This document shows positions 48,835 through 58,176 of a stretch of 64,000 nucleotides of DNA, in pieces (the first letter of the stretch is position 1; each line of letters opens with the position of its first letter). This stretch comes from an uncultured Vampirovibrio sp. (GTDB lineage Bacteria; Cyanobacteriota; Vampirovibrionia; Gastranaerophilales; Gastranaerophilaceae), in the NCBI GenBank assembly GCA_910577395.1, contig CAJTLG010000003.1, positions 1 to 64,000 of the forward strand, read 5' to 3'. A model generated the notes under the pieces. The model saw nothing but the letters and a program-made list of their open reading frames with translations. It ran no database searches and was not told the origin of the DNA. Made by a program: the position numbers and the translations under genes.

Positions 48835-50685
48835 ATGAAAAAAATTGTTTACATAATATTGCTGTTAATATTTTTTGGTTTTATCCTAAAAGGCTGCCTA
48901 AAGCAGGATTTAGGATATGATGAACCTGCAAGGTTTTCTGATGCAAGAAAACTGGATATTGTTGAATATAATTTTGAACCTTCTAAAACCCGCACGGTTA
49001 ACGGTGTAGATTACCTTGTTGCACGGGGGGAGGTTGGGAAATTCGGCGGGGATATTGTAACATCCACCATAGGTGAAGGCCCAAAAACCTTTAACCCCTA
49101 TACAACTACAGATGCTACATCAGAGCAAATGGCGAGCCTTATGTATGACGGGCTTTTGACAACAGACCCCTACACCGGAGAGGTTACAGGCAGAATGGCA
49201 AAAAGTTTTGAAATTTTACCTGATAATACGACCTATATTGTGGAACTCCGCCATGGGCTAAAATGGTCCGACGGGGTTGAAATTACTGCTGATGATGTTG
49301 TTTTTACATTTAACGATATTATCTTTGCAGGATACGGTAACACAAGCACCAGGGATAACCTTTATTTTGAAGGAAAGCTGCCGACAGTTGAAAAAATTGA
49401 TAAGTACACAATAAAATTTAAAACCCCTGTGCCTTTTGCGCCTTTTTTAAGGAATTTATCCCTCTCTATTGCGCCAAAACACATTTTTAAACCCGCGGTA
49501 GATAAAGGGAAAGATTATTTTAACAGTTTTTATTCTACCACCACAAAACCTTCTGATTTTGTCGTTTCCGGTGCTTTTAAATTAAAAGAATACATCCCGG
49601 CGCAGCGTGTGGTTTTTGAAAAGAACCCCAATTATTATGTAATTGATAAAGAAGGCAGTATTCTGCCGTATCTTGACAGGTGGATAATGCTGATTGTGGG
49701 GGATTTAAACAACGATATTTTAAAATTTGAAGCCGGCGAAACAGATACGACAAGTATACCCGGGCCTATGGTTTCAAGATATCGCGAGCTTGAAAAAAAT
49801 TCCGACTATATGCTCTATAATCTAGGCCCCACAACAAGCACATCCTTTATTGTATTTAATATGAATACAAGAAAGGATAAAAACGGTAAATTCTATGTAG
49901 ACCCTAAAAAACAGGCATGGTTTAATGATGAAAAATTCAGAAGTGCAATTGATTGGGCAATAGACCGTGACAGCCTTGTATTAAATGTTTTATCAGGTGT
50001 GGGGCAGCCCCTTTATAGTGCAGAAAGTATTTCAAGTATATTTTTAAACAAAGATGTTGCAAAAGGGCACGGGCAGGATATAGAATACGCCAAACAGCTA
50101 TTAAAAGAAGCGGGTTTCAAATTAAAGAACGGTGTGCTATATGACAAAAATGACATACGTGTAGAATTTGAATTATCCACAAATGCGGGCCATACACAAA
50201 GAGAGGCTACGGGTGTCAGCATTAAAGAGGATTTAGCCAAACTTGGCATAAAGGTAAACTTTAAACCCATAGAGTTTAACACCCTTGTAAACAGAATGAC
50301 AAATACCCTTGATTATGAGGCTGCTATAATGGCACTTACGGGAAATCCTCTTGAACCGCATTCAGGGTACAATGTATGGCATTCAAACGGTGCCCTGCAC
50401 TTATTCAACCAACGGAGCGACAACGATATAAAATCTACTGACAAAGTTTTACCGTTTGAAAAAGAGCTCGACAGAATTTTTGACGAGGCAAAAATTCAAA
50501 CTGATGTACAAAAAAGAAAAGAGCTGTATAATAAATATCAGGAAATAGTGGCAAAAAATAATCCTGTCATATACCTTTACAGCCCGGTAAACATTGCGGC
50601 TGTGAGGAAAAAATTTAAAAATATTTATCCAACCCCGCTTGGCGGCGTAACGCACAATATAGAAGAAATTTATATAGATAATTAG
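48835..50685 (+). CDS. peptide ABC transporter substrate-binding lipoprotein (family 5)
   Basis: About 616 residues from ATG 48835. A hydrophobic segment ends FILKGC, a lipobox with Lys at -2, so lipid attachment is likely though the box is atypical. Family 5 binding-protein landmarks: GPKTFNPYTTTDATSEQMASL-type start, YDGLLTTDPYTGEV, LRHGLKWSDGVEITADDVVFTF, FKTPVPFAPFLRN, and AIDWAIDRDSLVLNV. It binds peptides or similar ligands outside the membrane for import. No permease genes adjacent; an Opp-type ATPase lies at 11686. A SIMPL-domain gene follows 15 bases later. Confidence 0.92.
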   Translation: MKKIVYIILLLIFFGFILKGCLKQDLGYDEPARFSDARKLDIVEYNFEPSKTRTVNGVDYLVARGEVGKFGGDIVTSTIGEGPKTFNPYTTTDATSEQMASLMYDGLLTTDPYTGEVTGRMAKSFEILPDNTTYIVELRHGLKWSDGVEITADDVVFTFNDIIFAGYGNTSTRDNLYFEGKLPTVEKIDKYTIKFKTPVPFAPFLRNLSLSIAPKHIFKPAVDKGKDYFNSFYSTTTKPSDFVVSGAFKLKEYIPAQRVVFEKNPNYYVIDKEGSILPYLDRWIMLIVGDLNNDILKFEAGETDTTSIPGPMVSRYRELEKNSDYMLYNLGPTTSTSFIVFNMNTRKDKNGKFYVDPKKQAWFNDEKFRSAIDWAIDRDSLVLNVLSGVGQPLYSAESISSIFLNKDVAKGHGQDIEYAKQLLKEAGFKLKNGVLYDKNDIRVEFELSTNAGHTQREATGVSIKEDLAKLGIKVNFKPIEFNTLVNRMTNTLDYEAAIMALTGNPLEPHSGYNVWHSNGALHLFNQRSDNDIKSTDKVLPFEKELDRIFDEAKIQTDVQKRKELYNKYQEIVAKNNPVIYLYSPVNIAAVRKKFKNIYPTPLGGVTHNIEEIYIDN

Positions 50686-50700
50686 GAGATAAAAGGTAAA

Positions 50701-51438
50701 ATGTTTGAGAAGGTTGCAAGGATACAGATTATAATTTTTGCTTTGGTTTTGGGGCTTAGTTTAATTTTTGGTTTAGTTGTAAGCTCTAAGGTTATTTCAA
50801 AGAATTTTTCAAAGGACGAAATAACCGTAACAGGCTCTGCAAGTGAAGTTGTAACATCTGATTCAGGGGTGTGGAAATTCCAAATTAAAACAGAAGGCTC
50901 TTCCCGCTCTGACGCTTACAGAGCTTTAACCGCTCAAAAACCCGTCGTGTTGGCATTTTTGAAAAACAACGGCATAAAAGATGCTGAAATTGAATTTTTA
51001 GGAATAAACAATTATGCAAAATACCGTACCACCCCAAACGGGTTTTCAACACAGGAAGTTATAGGCTATAACTATGAACAGACGGTAAAAATTAACACTA
51101 AAGATGTTGAATTAATTAAAAAACTCCACCTTGAAATACCTTCTCTTATTGAAAAAGGTATAGTGGTAAATTCATTTGAGCCAAGCTATTTGTATTCAGG
51201 GTTATCTGATAAAAAGGCTGAACTTTTACAAAAAGCAACCGCGGATGCTAAATTAAGGGCAAAAGAGATGCTCAAGGCCACAAATAACAGAGTCGGCAAA
51301 ATCCGCTCCGTTAGAATGGGTGTATTCCAAATCACCCCGCCTGATTCAAATGAGGTTTCAGATTGGGGTATAAACGATACATCCTCTATTGAAAAGAAAA
51401 TCACAGCAGTATCTAACGTAGTGTTTGGTATAAAATAA
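50701..51438 (+). CDS. SIMPL-domain (DUF541) membrane-anchored protein
   Basis: 245 residues. N-terminal membrane helix (about 8-30), then the SIMPL domain: ITVTGSASEVVTSDSGVWKFQIKTEG, IEFLGINNYAKY, VIGYNYEQTVKI, and the helix KAELLQKATADAKLRAKEML. The gene has GGAGATAAAAGG upstream and ends with a strong terminator, in one unit with the substrate-binding lipoprotein. Members are periplasmic or cell-surface proteins of poorly known function, some linked to stress. Confidence 0.93.
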   Translation: MFEKVARIQIIIFALVLGLSLIFGLVVSSKVISKNFSKDEITVTGSASEVVTSDSGVWKFQIKTEGSSRSDAYRALTAQKPVVLAFLKNNGIKDAEIEFLGINNYAKYRTTPNGFSTQEVIGYNYEQTVKINTKDVELIKKLHLEIPSLIEKGIVVNSFEPSYLYSGLSDKKAELLQKATADAKLRAKEMLKATNNRVGKIRSVRMGVFQITPPDSNEVSDWGINDTSSIEKKITAVSNVVFGIK

Positions 51439-51460
51439 GCTGATTTCAAATCTATAATAA

Positions 51461-51498
51461 AATTGCCTCTTTTATAATTTAAAAAGAGGCAATTTTTT
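51461..51498 (+). terminator. terminator after the SIMPL gene
   Basis: Thirteen-bp perfect arms AATTGCCTCTTTT (51461-51473) and AAAAGAGGCAATT (51482-51494) with a T-run. Ends 53 bases before the next start. Confidence 0.92.
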
Positions 51499-51550
51499 GC
51501 GTCTTCCGTTTTTATATAATTACCCCGATTTTATAAAGAAAGTTTGGAAG

Positions 51551-53851
51551 ATGAAAATTAACAGTGTAAATTATGGCTACAACATAAACAATTTAAAAAT
51601 GCAAAATCAATATACCGGAAATCCCAATATAGAGCGGGTTTCCGGAGATGGCCATATTAAGCAATATCCTGATTTTTCCGCCTCCGCTGCAAATTTTCTT
51701 CCGTTCAAAGGAGGATACAGCTTAGATTTAGCGCAAACCGTTAAAATGCTTGACGGCAAAATGCCCCCTGATATAAAAGAAATGGCAGAGGTAATCTTAG
51801 AAGAAGGAAACCCTGATAACCTTACCCTTATTGATATTCATAAGGCAAAATACGGCAAAATTAACCAAATGAAAACCGTTTCAGAAATCAAGAAGGCGTA
51901 CCCTGAATTTAAGGATATCTTCTCCGATAATCAGGTGGACTGTATCAAAAATTCTTTTATGGATGATGTAAAAAATGACAGGCTTGAATGGTTTGATTCT
52001 GAAACCGATTTAGCCCTTCAGCTAATGCAAATGTATTGGGCGGACGGATTTTCGCTCAATGATTTGAAAGAATATTCAGACGGTAAAAATATTGATAGCA
52101 CAATGAATAAATTTAATATCCCGAAACTTGACAGGCAATATGCCCATGTGCTGAAACTTTCCGATAAAGAATATAATAAAAGGTTTACTGCCCAAATGTC
52201 TGAAAGGCTCAAAGGGGCTGAAAGAAAAAGGGATATAAAACGCTATGGAGTATATATCCCAAGGGGGCCGATGCCTGAAGAACAAAAAAAGGCGATTTCA
52301 GAAGGGCTTTCAAAATATTGGGCGGAACACCCGGAGAAAAAAGAGGCAGCATCTGAAAAAATGCAGCAGTATTATAAAGAATACCCAAAAGAAACAGAAA
52401 GAATGAAAAGGGCAGTTACAATTGCCTGGGGCCTTAAAGATGCACAGAAATTAAGGAGGAAAATGAGCAAATTTATGGGCAAGGAAGATATTTCTGCCGA
52501 AGAATTTGCAAGAATGGACATTGAAGGCAGCAGTGCCGAAAAAATGACGCTGAAAGATTTTTGGAACAAAAACCCTTGGGCAAAAACAGCATGGTCAGCC
52601 TATCTTACAAAAGGGTGGGAAAAGCTTAAAAAACTTGAAGAAAAAGAAAAATTGAAGGCTGCAAGCGGACCCAAAGCTGATTTTGAGGTTGCAATATATC
52701 CCTATTCTATGGTAAGGGATATGTACCGCTGGTTCAAGAAAAATGGGTATGACCTTACAAAGATAGGAGATATGAGTGTAAAGGTAACGTATAATGACAA
52801 ACCGTCACCTAGACTTGATGAATATACGCATAATGCGGTAAGCGCATATTTTGAAGCTCATGATGAAAATCTGAGGGCTGATATTATTCAGGCAGGATTA
52901 TTTGGCGCATTGGGGGAAATTTTAACTAAATACCCCATAACCTCAAACAATACTGATGATTTTAAAAAAGAGTTTTGCATTCTTTTGGCTAATGTGATAT
53001 CTGAAAATGATAAGCCAAAACAGCTGACAACAGAAGAGGCTACAAATATTTATACAGCATGCATGGTTGCTTGTATTGAGAAGAATGATAAAGATTTAAT
53101 TAATATATTTGAAAAAAATCTTGAAGATGCATATTTTAAAGTGACAAATAAAGATATTAAGACCGTAAAAGACATGCAGAACAAAGCCATTTTATCGCTG
53201 TATTTAATCAAAAATTATTTTGACAACTTAAGTGTAGAAAATTCCAATCAAAAACCTCAAAAAAGTTTTGAATTAAAATTTTCCAAACCAAAAGAAGGAG
53301 AAGAAAATTTTACAGTCTTTGAAATATATTCTCCGTCATTAAAAGAAGAAATGCTGCAACGCCTTGAGGCAGACGGTATAGATACCTCCGGTATATCAAA
53401 AGAGGCCATGGGTGTATTTTTTGACCTAAATTCTCTCCCTTCCGGGCCTTATGGTAATGAGAGAATTAACAAGATTTTGTCAAACTATGCTGCTAAAAAT
53501 AAAGATTTTGCAGACTTTGTTGCAAATATGCATTTAGTGACATTTTTAGATACTGCAGCACAATTAAAAGAGGCTGGATATGAAGGCGAAAAAGGGCGGG
53601 TGGCGCAGGATATTTACAGATATGTCGATGAACAAATCTGTGATAGTACCGTATACACATATATGCCAAGACCATTAGGAGCAAGGCGGTTGCAAAGCAT
53701 TTATACAAACTGTGTAGAATACTGTCACGATAAAGGTTTCCCTGAATTTGCCAAAAAGTTTGAGGAAAATTTAGAAACGTCTTATCATAAAATCAAACAG
53801 AAAGATGCGTATTTGGTGTTGTCTGACATATTAAACAATCATTACTTGTAA
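51551..53851 (+). CDS. large lineage-type hypothetical protein with NUMOD-like repeats
   Basis: About 766 residues from ATG 51551 (MKINSVNYGYNINNLK; LPFKGG follows at about residue 52), the recurring leader type. An in-frame start at 51497 adds 18 residues with no ribosome site. The middle has tandem helix units KAISEGLSKYWAEHPEKKE, ASEKMQQYYKEYPKETE and DFWNKNPWAKTAWSAYL, like the NUMOD3 modules that bind DNA in homing endonucleases, but no nuclease motif is seen. The C-terminal half is helical, with a duplicated shape around FEAHDENLRADIIQAG and TNVIYTAC-like segments. Function unknown. Confidence 0.75.
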   Translation: MKINSVNYGYNINNLKMQNQYTGNPNIERVSGDGHIKQYPDFSASAANFLPFKGGYSLDLAQTVKMLDGKMPPDIKEMAEVILEEGNPDNLTLIDIHKAKYGKINQMKTVSEIKKAYPEFKDIFSDNQVDCIKNSFMDDVKNDRLEWFDSETDLALQLMQMYWADGFSLNDLKEYSDGKNIDSTMNKFNIPKLDRQYAHVLKLSDKEYNKRFTAQMSERLKGAERKRDIKRYGVYIPRGPMPEEQKKAISEGLSKYWAEHPEKKEAASEKMQQYYKEYPKETERMKRAVTIAWGLKDAQKLRRKMSKFMGKEDISAEEFARMDIEGSSAEKMTLKDFWNKNPWAKTAWSAYLTKGWEKLKKLEEKEKLKAASGPKADFEVAIYPYSMVRDMYRWFKKNGYDLTKIGDMSVKVTYNDKPSPRLDEYTHNAVSAYFEAHDENLRADIIQAGLFGALGEILTKYPITSNNTDDFKKEFCILLANVISENDKPKQLTTEEATNIYTACMVACIEKNDKDLINIFEKNLEDAYFKVTNKDIKTVKDMQNKAILSLYLIKNYFDNLSVENSNQKPQKSFELKFSKPKEGEENFTVFEIYSPSLKEEMLQRLEADGIDTSGISKEAMGVFFDLNSLPSGPYGNERINKILSNYAAKNKDFADFVANMHLVTFLDTAAQLKEAGYEGEKGRVAQDIYRYVDEQICDSTVYTYMPRPLGARRLQSIYTNCVEYCHDKGFPEFAKKFEENLETSYHKIKQKDAYLVLSDILNNHYL

Positions 53852-53862
53852 AATGCAGATAA

Positions 53863-54861
53863 TTATGTCAGATTTTTTATAATCTCATCCCTAAATTCTG
53901 TTGTCTTGGCGTTTCCGCCAAGGTCTGATGTAAGCACTTTACCTTCTTCAATTGTTTTAAATAGTGCTTGTTCAATATTTTTTGCAGCTTTAAGTTCATC
54001 AATGCTTTTTAACATCTCAATGGCGCACATCAAAAGTGCCGAGGGGTTTGCAAGGTTTTGCCCTTTAATATCAGGGGCAGAACCGTGAACAGGCTCGTAT
54101 ACTGCATATTCGAGCCCTATATTTGCCCCCTGCGCAACGCCAAGCCCTCCTATAAGCCCCGCTGTAAGGTCTGAAACTATATCCCCGTATAGGTTTGGTA
54201 GCACAAGTACATCAAATTTTGAAGGATTTTGTACAAGCTGCATGCAAAGGGCATCTACCAGTATTTCTTTATATTCAATATCAGGGTGATTTTTGGCAAC
54301 TTCACGTGCGCATTCTAAAAATAATCCGTCCGTTAATTTGCAAATATTGGCCTTTGTAACAGCCCACACTGTTTTTCTGTCCATTTTTTCAGCATAATTA
54401 AATGCGTATTCTGCAATCCTTGTTGAGGCTTTTCGGGTAATTAATTTAATGCCCTCTGCTGTATTATCATCAACTTTTCTTTCAATGCCTGCGTATAAAT
54501 CTTCAGTATTTTCCCTTATTACAACTAAATTCACGTTATTAAAAGGGGTTTTAATCCCCGCAATATTTTTGCAGGGGCGTACATTAGCATATAAATCAAG
54601 CTCACGCCTAAGCTGTACATTTACGGAGCGGAACCCTTTTCCAATAGGGGTTGTAACAGGCGCTTTAAGTGCAAGTTTATTTTTTTTAATGCTCTCTATA
54701 ACACGATTTGGAAGGGGAACTCCCTCTTTTTCTATAACATCTAATCCGGCGGATTGTTTGTCCCAGTTAATTTTTACCCCTGCGGCATCAATAATTTTAA
54801 CAACCGCATCTGATATTTCAGGCCCTATGCCGTCCCCTTCAATTAAAGTTATATTGTGCAT
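53863..54861 (-). CDS. icd: NAD-dependent isocitrate dehydrogenase-type protein
   Basis: About 332 residues from ATG 54861 (AGAGGT upstream). The family of isocitrate and isopropylmalate dehydrogenases: ITLIEGDGIGPEIS, APVTTPIGKGFRSVNVQLRR, LDLYANVRPCK, VIRENTEDLYAGIE, VTKANICKLTDG, and NLYGDIVSDLTAGLIGG. The S-x-N-x-x-LRR block and ENTEDLY favour NAD-isocitrate dehydrogenase over LeuB. It follows an aconitase-like small subunit gene by 38 bases. Together they suggest citrate to 2-oxoglutarate conversion for glutamate synthesis. Confidence 0.88.
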   Translation of the reverse strand: MHNITLIEGDGIGPEISDAVVKIIDAAGVKINWDKQSAGLDVIEKEGVPLPNRVIESIKKNKLALKAPVTTPIGKGFRSVNVQLRRELDLYANVRPCKNIAGIKTPFNNVNLVVIRENTEDLYAGIERKVDDNTAEGIKLITRKASTRIAEYAFNYAEKMDRKTVWAVTKANICKLTDGLFLECAREVAKNHPDIEYKEILVDALCMQLVQNPSKFDVLVLPNLYGDIVSDLTAGLIGGLGVAQGANIGLEYAVYEPVHGSAPDIKGQNLANPSALLMCAIEMLKSIDELKAAKNIEQALFKTIEEGKVLTSDLGGNAKTTEFRDEIIKNLT

Positions 54862-54898
54862 TATTACCTCTTGTTTATATTCCATATTTGGAATATAT

Positions 54899-55402
54899 TT
54901 ATACTAAACTAAAATCGCCGTGTTTTTTAAGATGTTCAATCAATCCGCCGTCCCCAAGCAGCTTTATCATTACATCGGGCAGAGGAGTTATTTTAATTTC
55001 CAGATTTTTTGTCACATCTTTTAATATGCCGTTTTTGACATCTAATTCAAGTTCATCTCCTGCATCAATATTATCAGTATCACATTCAATCAAAAGCAGG
55101 CCTATGTTTATTGCGTTTCTGTAAAATATTCTTGCAAAACTTTTTGCAATTACTGCGCCAACCCCTGCAATTTTTATAATCTGCGGGGCATGCTCTCTTG
55201 AGGAGCCAAGGCCGAAATTATTTCCTGCAACGACAAAATCACCTTTGCTCATTTTGCTTGCAAATTCAGGGTCTGCATCTTCAAGCACGTGTTTTGAAAA
55301 TTCTTCAAGGTTGCTTCTAAGGTGAAATAATCTGCCGGGCGCAATATGGTCGGTTGATATACCGTCACCGAATTTGAACGCTTTTCCTCTTTTAATTTCC
55401 AT
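54899..55402 (-). CDS. aconitase/isopropylmalate dehydratase-type small subunit
   Basis: 167 residues, swivel domain only. GDGISTDHIAPGRLFHLR, GDFVVAGNNFGLGSSREHAP and ARIFYRNAINIGLLLIECD are the marks of LeuD/HacB-type small subunits. The same subunit type can serve isopropylmalate dehydratase (leuD) or a split aconitase/homoaconitase. The neighbour icd favours aconitase, which is inference. The large subunit is not in the window. Divergent from tyrA by 70 bases. Confidence 0.85.
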   Translation of the reverse strand: MEIKRGKAFKFGDGISTDHIAPGRLFHLRSNLEEFSKHVLEDADPEFASKMSKGDFVVAGNNFGLGSSREHAPQIIKIAGVGAVIAKSFARIFYRNAINIGLLLIECDTDNIDAGDELELDVKNGILKDVTKNLEIKITPLPDVMIKLLGDGGLIEHLKKHGDFSLV

Positions 55403-55472
55403 AATTTTTTAGCCTCATTCTAATTTCTTAATTCTTTTGTTTCAATTATAATATAAATAACGTTTGGTGACT

Positions 55473-56324
55473 ATGGAAAACAAAAATTTAAAATCTGCAC
55501 TCAAAATTGGTATAATAGGTTTAGGTTTGATAGGCGGTTCTATCTTAAAAGCTTTGCATAAATGCGGGTATGAAGTTGTTGGTATATCAAAAAGCAGCTA
55601 TAAAGAGGCGGCAGATTTCTGCTCATATTCAAGCCCCGATATTAATGATATTAAAGGCTGTAATGTTGTATTTGTTTGTTCAAAAATGCATGAAACCCTT
55701 AAAACACTTGATAAACTTGAACATATAGTTTCACCTGATTGTATAGTAACAGATGTTTCTTCCCTAAAAAGGTTTGTAAACGTTGATTCTAACGGTAACA
55801 TATATAAAAGGCCTTATAAGTTTATAGGTTCTCACCCTATGGCGGGTACTGAATTTTCCGGTTTTGAGCATTCATTTGCAGAATTATTTGAGGATGCCAA
55901 ATGGATACTAAATGCCAAATGCGGCATATTAGAAAAATTGATTTTGGATACGGGTGCAAAGCCTGTTTTAATGGATGAAAACGCTCATGACAAAGCTGCC
56001 TGCTTAATTTCACACCTTCCCATGCTTGTATCATGTGCGCTTTTTAACACTGTTTTAAAATCAGATAAACAAGCTTTAAATATAGCATCTTCAGGATTTC
56101 GTGATACCACAAGGCTTGCGCTTACAAATCAGGATTTGGCTTTTGATATGAAGAATATGAACTTTGATAATCTTGATGCGGCAATTGAAGAATTTATCAA
56201 AAACCTTTGTGAATTAAAAAATATGCCAAAAGAGGCATTTATCAATGAGCTAAACTCTATTCAAAAAATCAGATGTTCAATGTATGATGAGAATGGCAAA
56301 AACAAATATCAGGCAGATTTATGA
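55473..56324 (+). CDS. tyrA: prephenate dehydrogenase
   Basis: 283 residues from ATG 55473 (TTG 55464 or GTG 55467 would add up to 3). NAD-binding IGIIGLGLIGGSILKAL, the strand VFVCSKMHETLKTLD, TDVSSLKR, the catalytic-site FIGSHPMAGTEFSG, and HDKAACLISHLPML, SGFRDTTRLA. It converts prephenate (or arogenate) to the tyrosine precursor; no ACT or chorismate mutase domain. A TATAAT (55447-55452) lies 20 bases before the ATG. Overlaps the next gene by 4 bases. Confidence 0.93.
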   Translation: MENKNLKSALKIGIIGLGLIGGSILKALHKCGYEVVGISKSSYKEAADFCSYSSPDINDIKGCNVVFVCSKMHETLKTLDKLEHIVSPDCIVTDVSSLKRFVNVDSNGNIYKRPYKFIGSHPMAGTEFSGFEHSFAELFEDAKWILNAKCGILEKLILDTGAKPVLMDENAHDKAACLISHLPMLVSCALFNTVLKSDKQALNIASSGFRDTTRLALTNQDLAFDMKNMNFDNLDAAIEEFIKNLCELKNMPKEAFINELNSIQKIRCSMYDENGKNKYQADL

Positions 56325-57481
56325 TGAAGAAAAAATTTGAATTATATAAAAGATTTATAAAATTTAAAGTTGCCAATTTTAGCATGCTTGATAAATACAT
56401 TCTAAGGCAGATTATTGAAGTTTTTATACTTGGGGTTATTATCTTTACATCAATTATTTTTGCCTCTGAAACCTTTACCCAGCTTATAAAGCAGATTACG
56501 CAGTTTGGTATCCCCTTTAATATTGCAATAATGATGATTGTATTGAATTTACCCCAGGTTTTTGTAATGACAATACCGATTTCCACCCTTTTTGCAGCTG
56601 TTATGACGATAAATAAATTGAGCCTGAATTCTGAAATAACAGTACTACGCGCCTGCGGCATAGGTATTGCGCGTATAGCAAAGCCCGTGTTTGCATTTGC
56701 AATAGTAATGACAATTGTAAGCTTTTTGATAAATGAATTTGTGGTGCCGGCTGCAAGTCAACAGGCAAAATATCTTGCGATTTACTCTCTTCAAAGAAAA
56801 CACGTGCCTGACGGCAGAATGAATTTTACACTTAATGAAAACGGCAAAGACGGCAAATTAAAACGACTTTTTTATGTTCAAAAATGTGAAGATAAAACCC
56901 TGAATAATATTACCGTGCTTGATTTATCAAATGAGGATACCGTACAGATAATACAGGCGAAATTTGGTAAAACTGCAGATGCCGGCTGGATTTTTGACGG
57001 TGGTGTAATATACACCCTATCCCCCACGGAAAAAGTGTTAAATACAACACTTTTTGAAAGTTCTACAATAAATTTTGGGCTTGAAAATGTTGATAGCCTG
57101 GTTAAAGAAAGTGCAAGCCAGTATAATTTCTTTAAGTTAATGAAATTCATCAAGAAAAACCGTAAAAATCCTGATTTTGTAAAAAAATTAAAACTTGAAT
57201 ATCAAATACAGTTGTATGATAAACTGGCACTTCCTGTTACAACCTTTGCTCTGGCACTTGTGGGTATTCCGCTTGCCGTTACCCCGCCAAGGGTAAGATA
57301 TAACAGGGGCTTTTTGTTTAGCGTTATGATTATCTTTGTTTATTATGTTATACGCGCCTTTTCAATAAATCTTGGCGAAACGGAAGCTATAAGCCCGTTT
57401 TTTGCAGCGTGGCTTCCTGTTATTTCAATTGCACTTATCGGTTGGATTTTATATTATAAAAAAGCCTACACGATAAGCTAA
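56321..57481 (+). CDS. LptF/LptG-type permease (YjgP/YjgQ)
   Basis: 386 residues. Six membrane helices: three near the start (LRQIIEVFILGVIIFTSIIF; MIVLNLPQVFVMTIPISTLF; the 110-135 region) and three at the end (VTTFALALVGIPLAV; FSVMIIFVYYVIRAFS; the last). The middle (about 140-290) is the beta-jellyroll that takes lipopolysaccharide through the bridge. IRAC-like LRACGIGI and the end LVGIPLAVTPPRVRYNRG are family marks. Typical LPS transport would need LptA/B/C, which are not here. Co-translated with tyrA. Confidence 0.9.
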   Translation: MMKKKFELYKRFIKFKVANFSMLDKYILRQIIEVFILGVIIFTSIIFASETFTQLIKQITQFGIPFNIAIMMIVLNLPQVFVMTIPISTLFAAVMTINKLSLNSEITVLRACGIGIARIAKPVFAFAIVMTIVSFLINEFVVPAASQQAKYLAIYSLQRKHVPDGRMNFTLNENGKDGKLKRLFYVQKCEDKTLNNITVLDLSNEDTVQIIQAKFGKTADAGWIFDGGVIYTLSPTEKVLNTTLFESSTINFGLENVDSLVKESASQYNFFKLMKFIKKNRKNPDFVKKLKLEYQIQLYDKLALPVTTFALALVGIPLAVTPPRVRYNRGFLFSVMIIFVYYVIRAFSINLGETEAISPFFAAWLPVISIALIGWILYYKKAYTIS

Positions 57482-57494
57482 GCGCAGGCTTTTT
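57459..57494 (+). terminator. terminator of the tyrA-permease unit
   Basis: AAAAAGCCT (57459-57467) and AGGCTTTTT (57486-57494); the stop codon lies in the loop. The same arms give T-runs in both directions, so it may also serve the convergent GNAT-like gene at 57499. Confidence 0.65.
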
Positions 57495-57498
57495 GTTT

Positions 57499-58143
57499 TT
57501 ATAAATAAATTTCTGTAATATTATCCGAAGTTTTCTTTGAATCTACATAAGATATGTATTTATCATAGTCGTCTTTTGAAAGGCGTTTATTATCGGTCAA
57601 AAATATTTTGGCAAATATATCGCAATCCTTAAATAAGCCGCTTGAATTCCAAAAGTCATCATTAACGGAAGTCAATTTGACACAATCCTTGTTTTCATCT
57701 TTTGCCCTTTGAACAATTTTACTGATTAGAGTTTCGCCAAGCCCTCTGTATCTTCCGGGTCTTGCCGGAGAATACTGTTCATTTGGGGCGGTTTGTACAT
57801 AATCAATATATGTATACTTTTTAGAGAAACCTTTATTCTTATCGGTAATTTCAGCAATGGCAAGTACTCTGTCTGTTGCATTTTCTAAGCCGTAAAAATG
57901 ATGTTTATTATTCGGGATTTTTGTTGAAAAAACAAATTCGTTATAAATATCCTTAATAAAGCTTTGATGTTCACCCCAGGCGATTTTTAAGTATGCCAGT
58001 TGTTTTTTGTCATTTTTATCGCCGGGATGATATTCAACAAAATTTACATCAGCTGTTCCGCCGCCTGTTGTTCTTACCTTAACTTTATCTATATAGGTTT
58101 TCCCAAAACCGTTAATGGTATTTGGTGCAAAATTAACTTTCAT
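57499..58143 (-). CDS. GNAT-like acetyltransferase-fold protein, lineage-type (paralogue)
   Basis: 214 residues, paralogue of the protein at 41519. Shared blocks: VNFVEYHP, AWGEHQSFIKDIYNEFV, HHFYGLENATDRVLAIAEI, YTYIDYVQTAPNEQYSP, GRYRGLGETLISKIVQRA and CVKLTSVNDDFWNSSG. The G-L-G-E loop after an Arg resembles the acetyl-CoA binding loop of GNAT enzymes. N-terminus MKVNFAPNTINGFGKTY again carries a short N/F-G leader. Substrate unknown. Followed, upstream in genome terms, by a small lineage-type protein at 58177. Confidence 0.75.
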   Translation of the reverse strand: MKVNFAPNTINGFGKTYIDKVKVRTTGGGTADVNFVEYHPGDKNDKKQLAYLKIAWGEHQSFIKDIYNEFVFSTKIPNNKHHFYGLENATDRVLAIAEITDKNKGFSKKYTYIDYVQTAPNEQYSPARPGRYRGLGETLISKIVQRAKDENKDCVKLTSVNDDFWNSSGLFKDCDIFAKIFLTDNKRLSKDDYDKYISYVDSKKTSDNITEIYL

Positions 58144-58176
58144 TTTTAAAGATGCAAAACAAGTGTTTGACTATGT

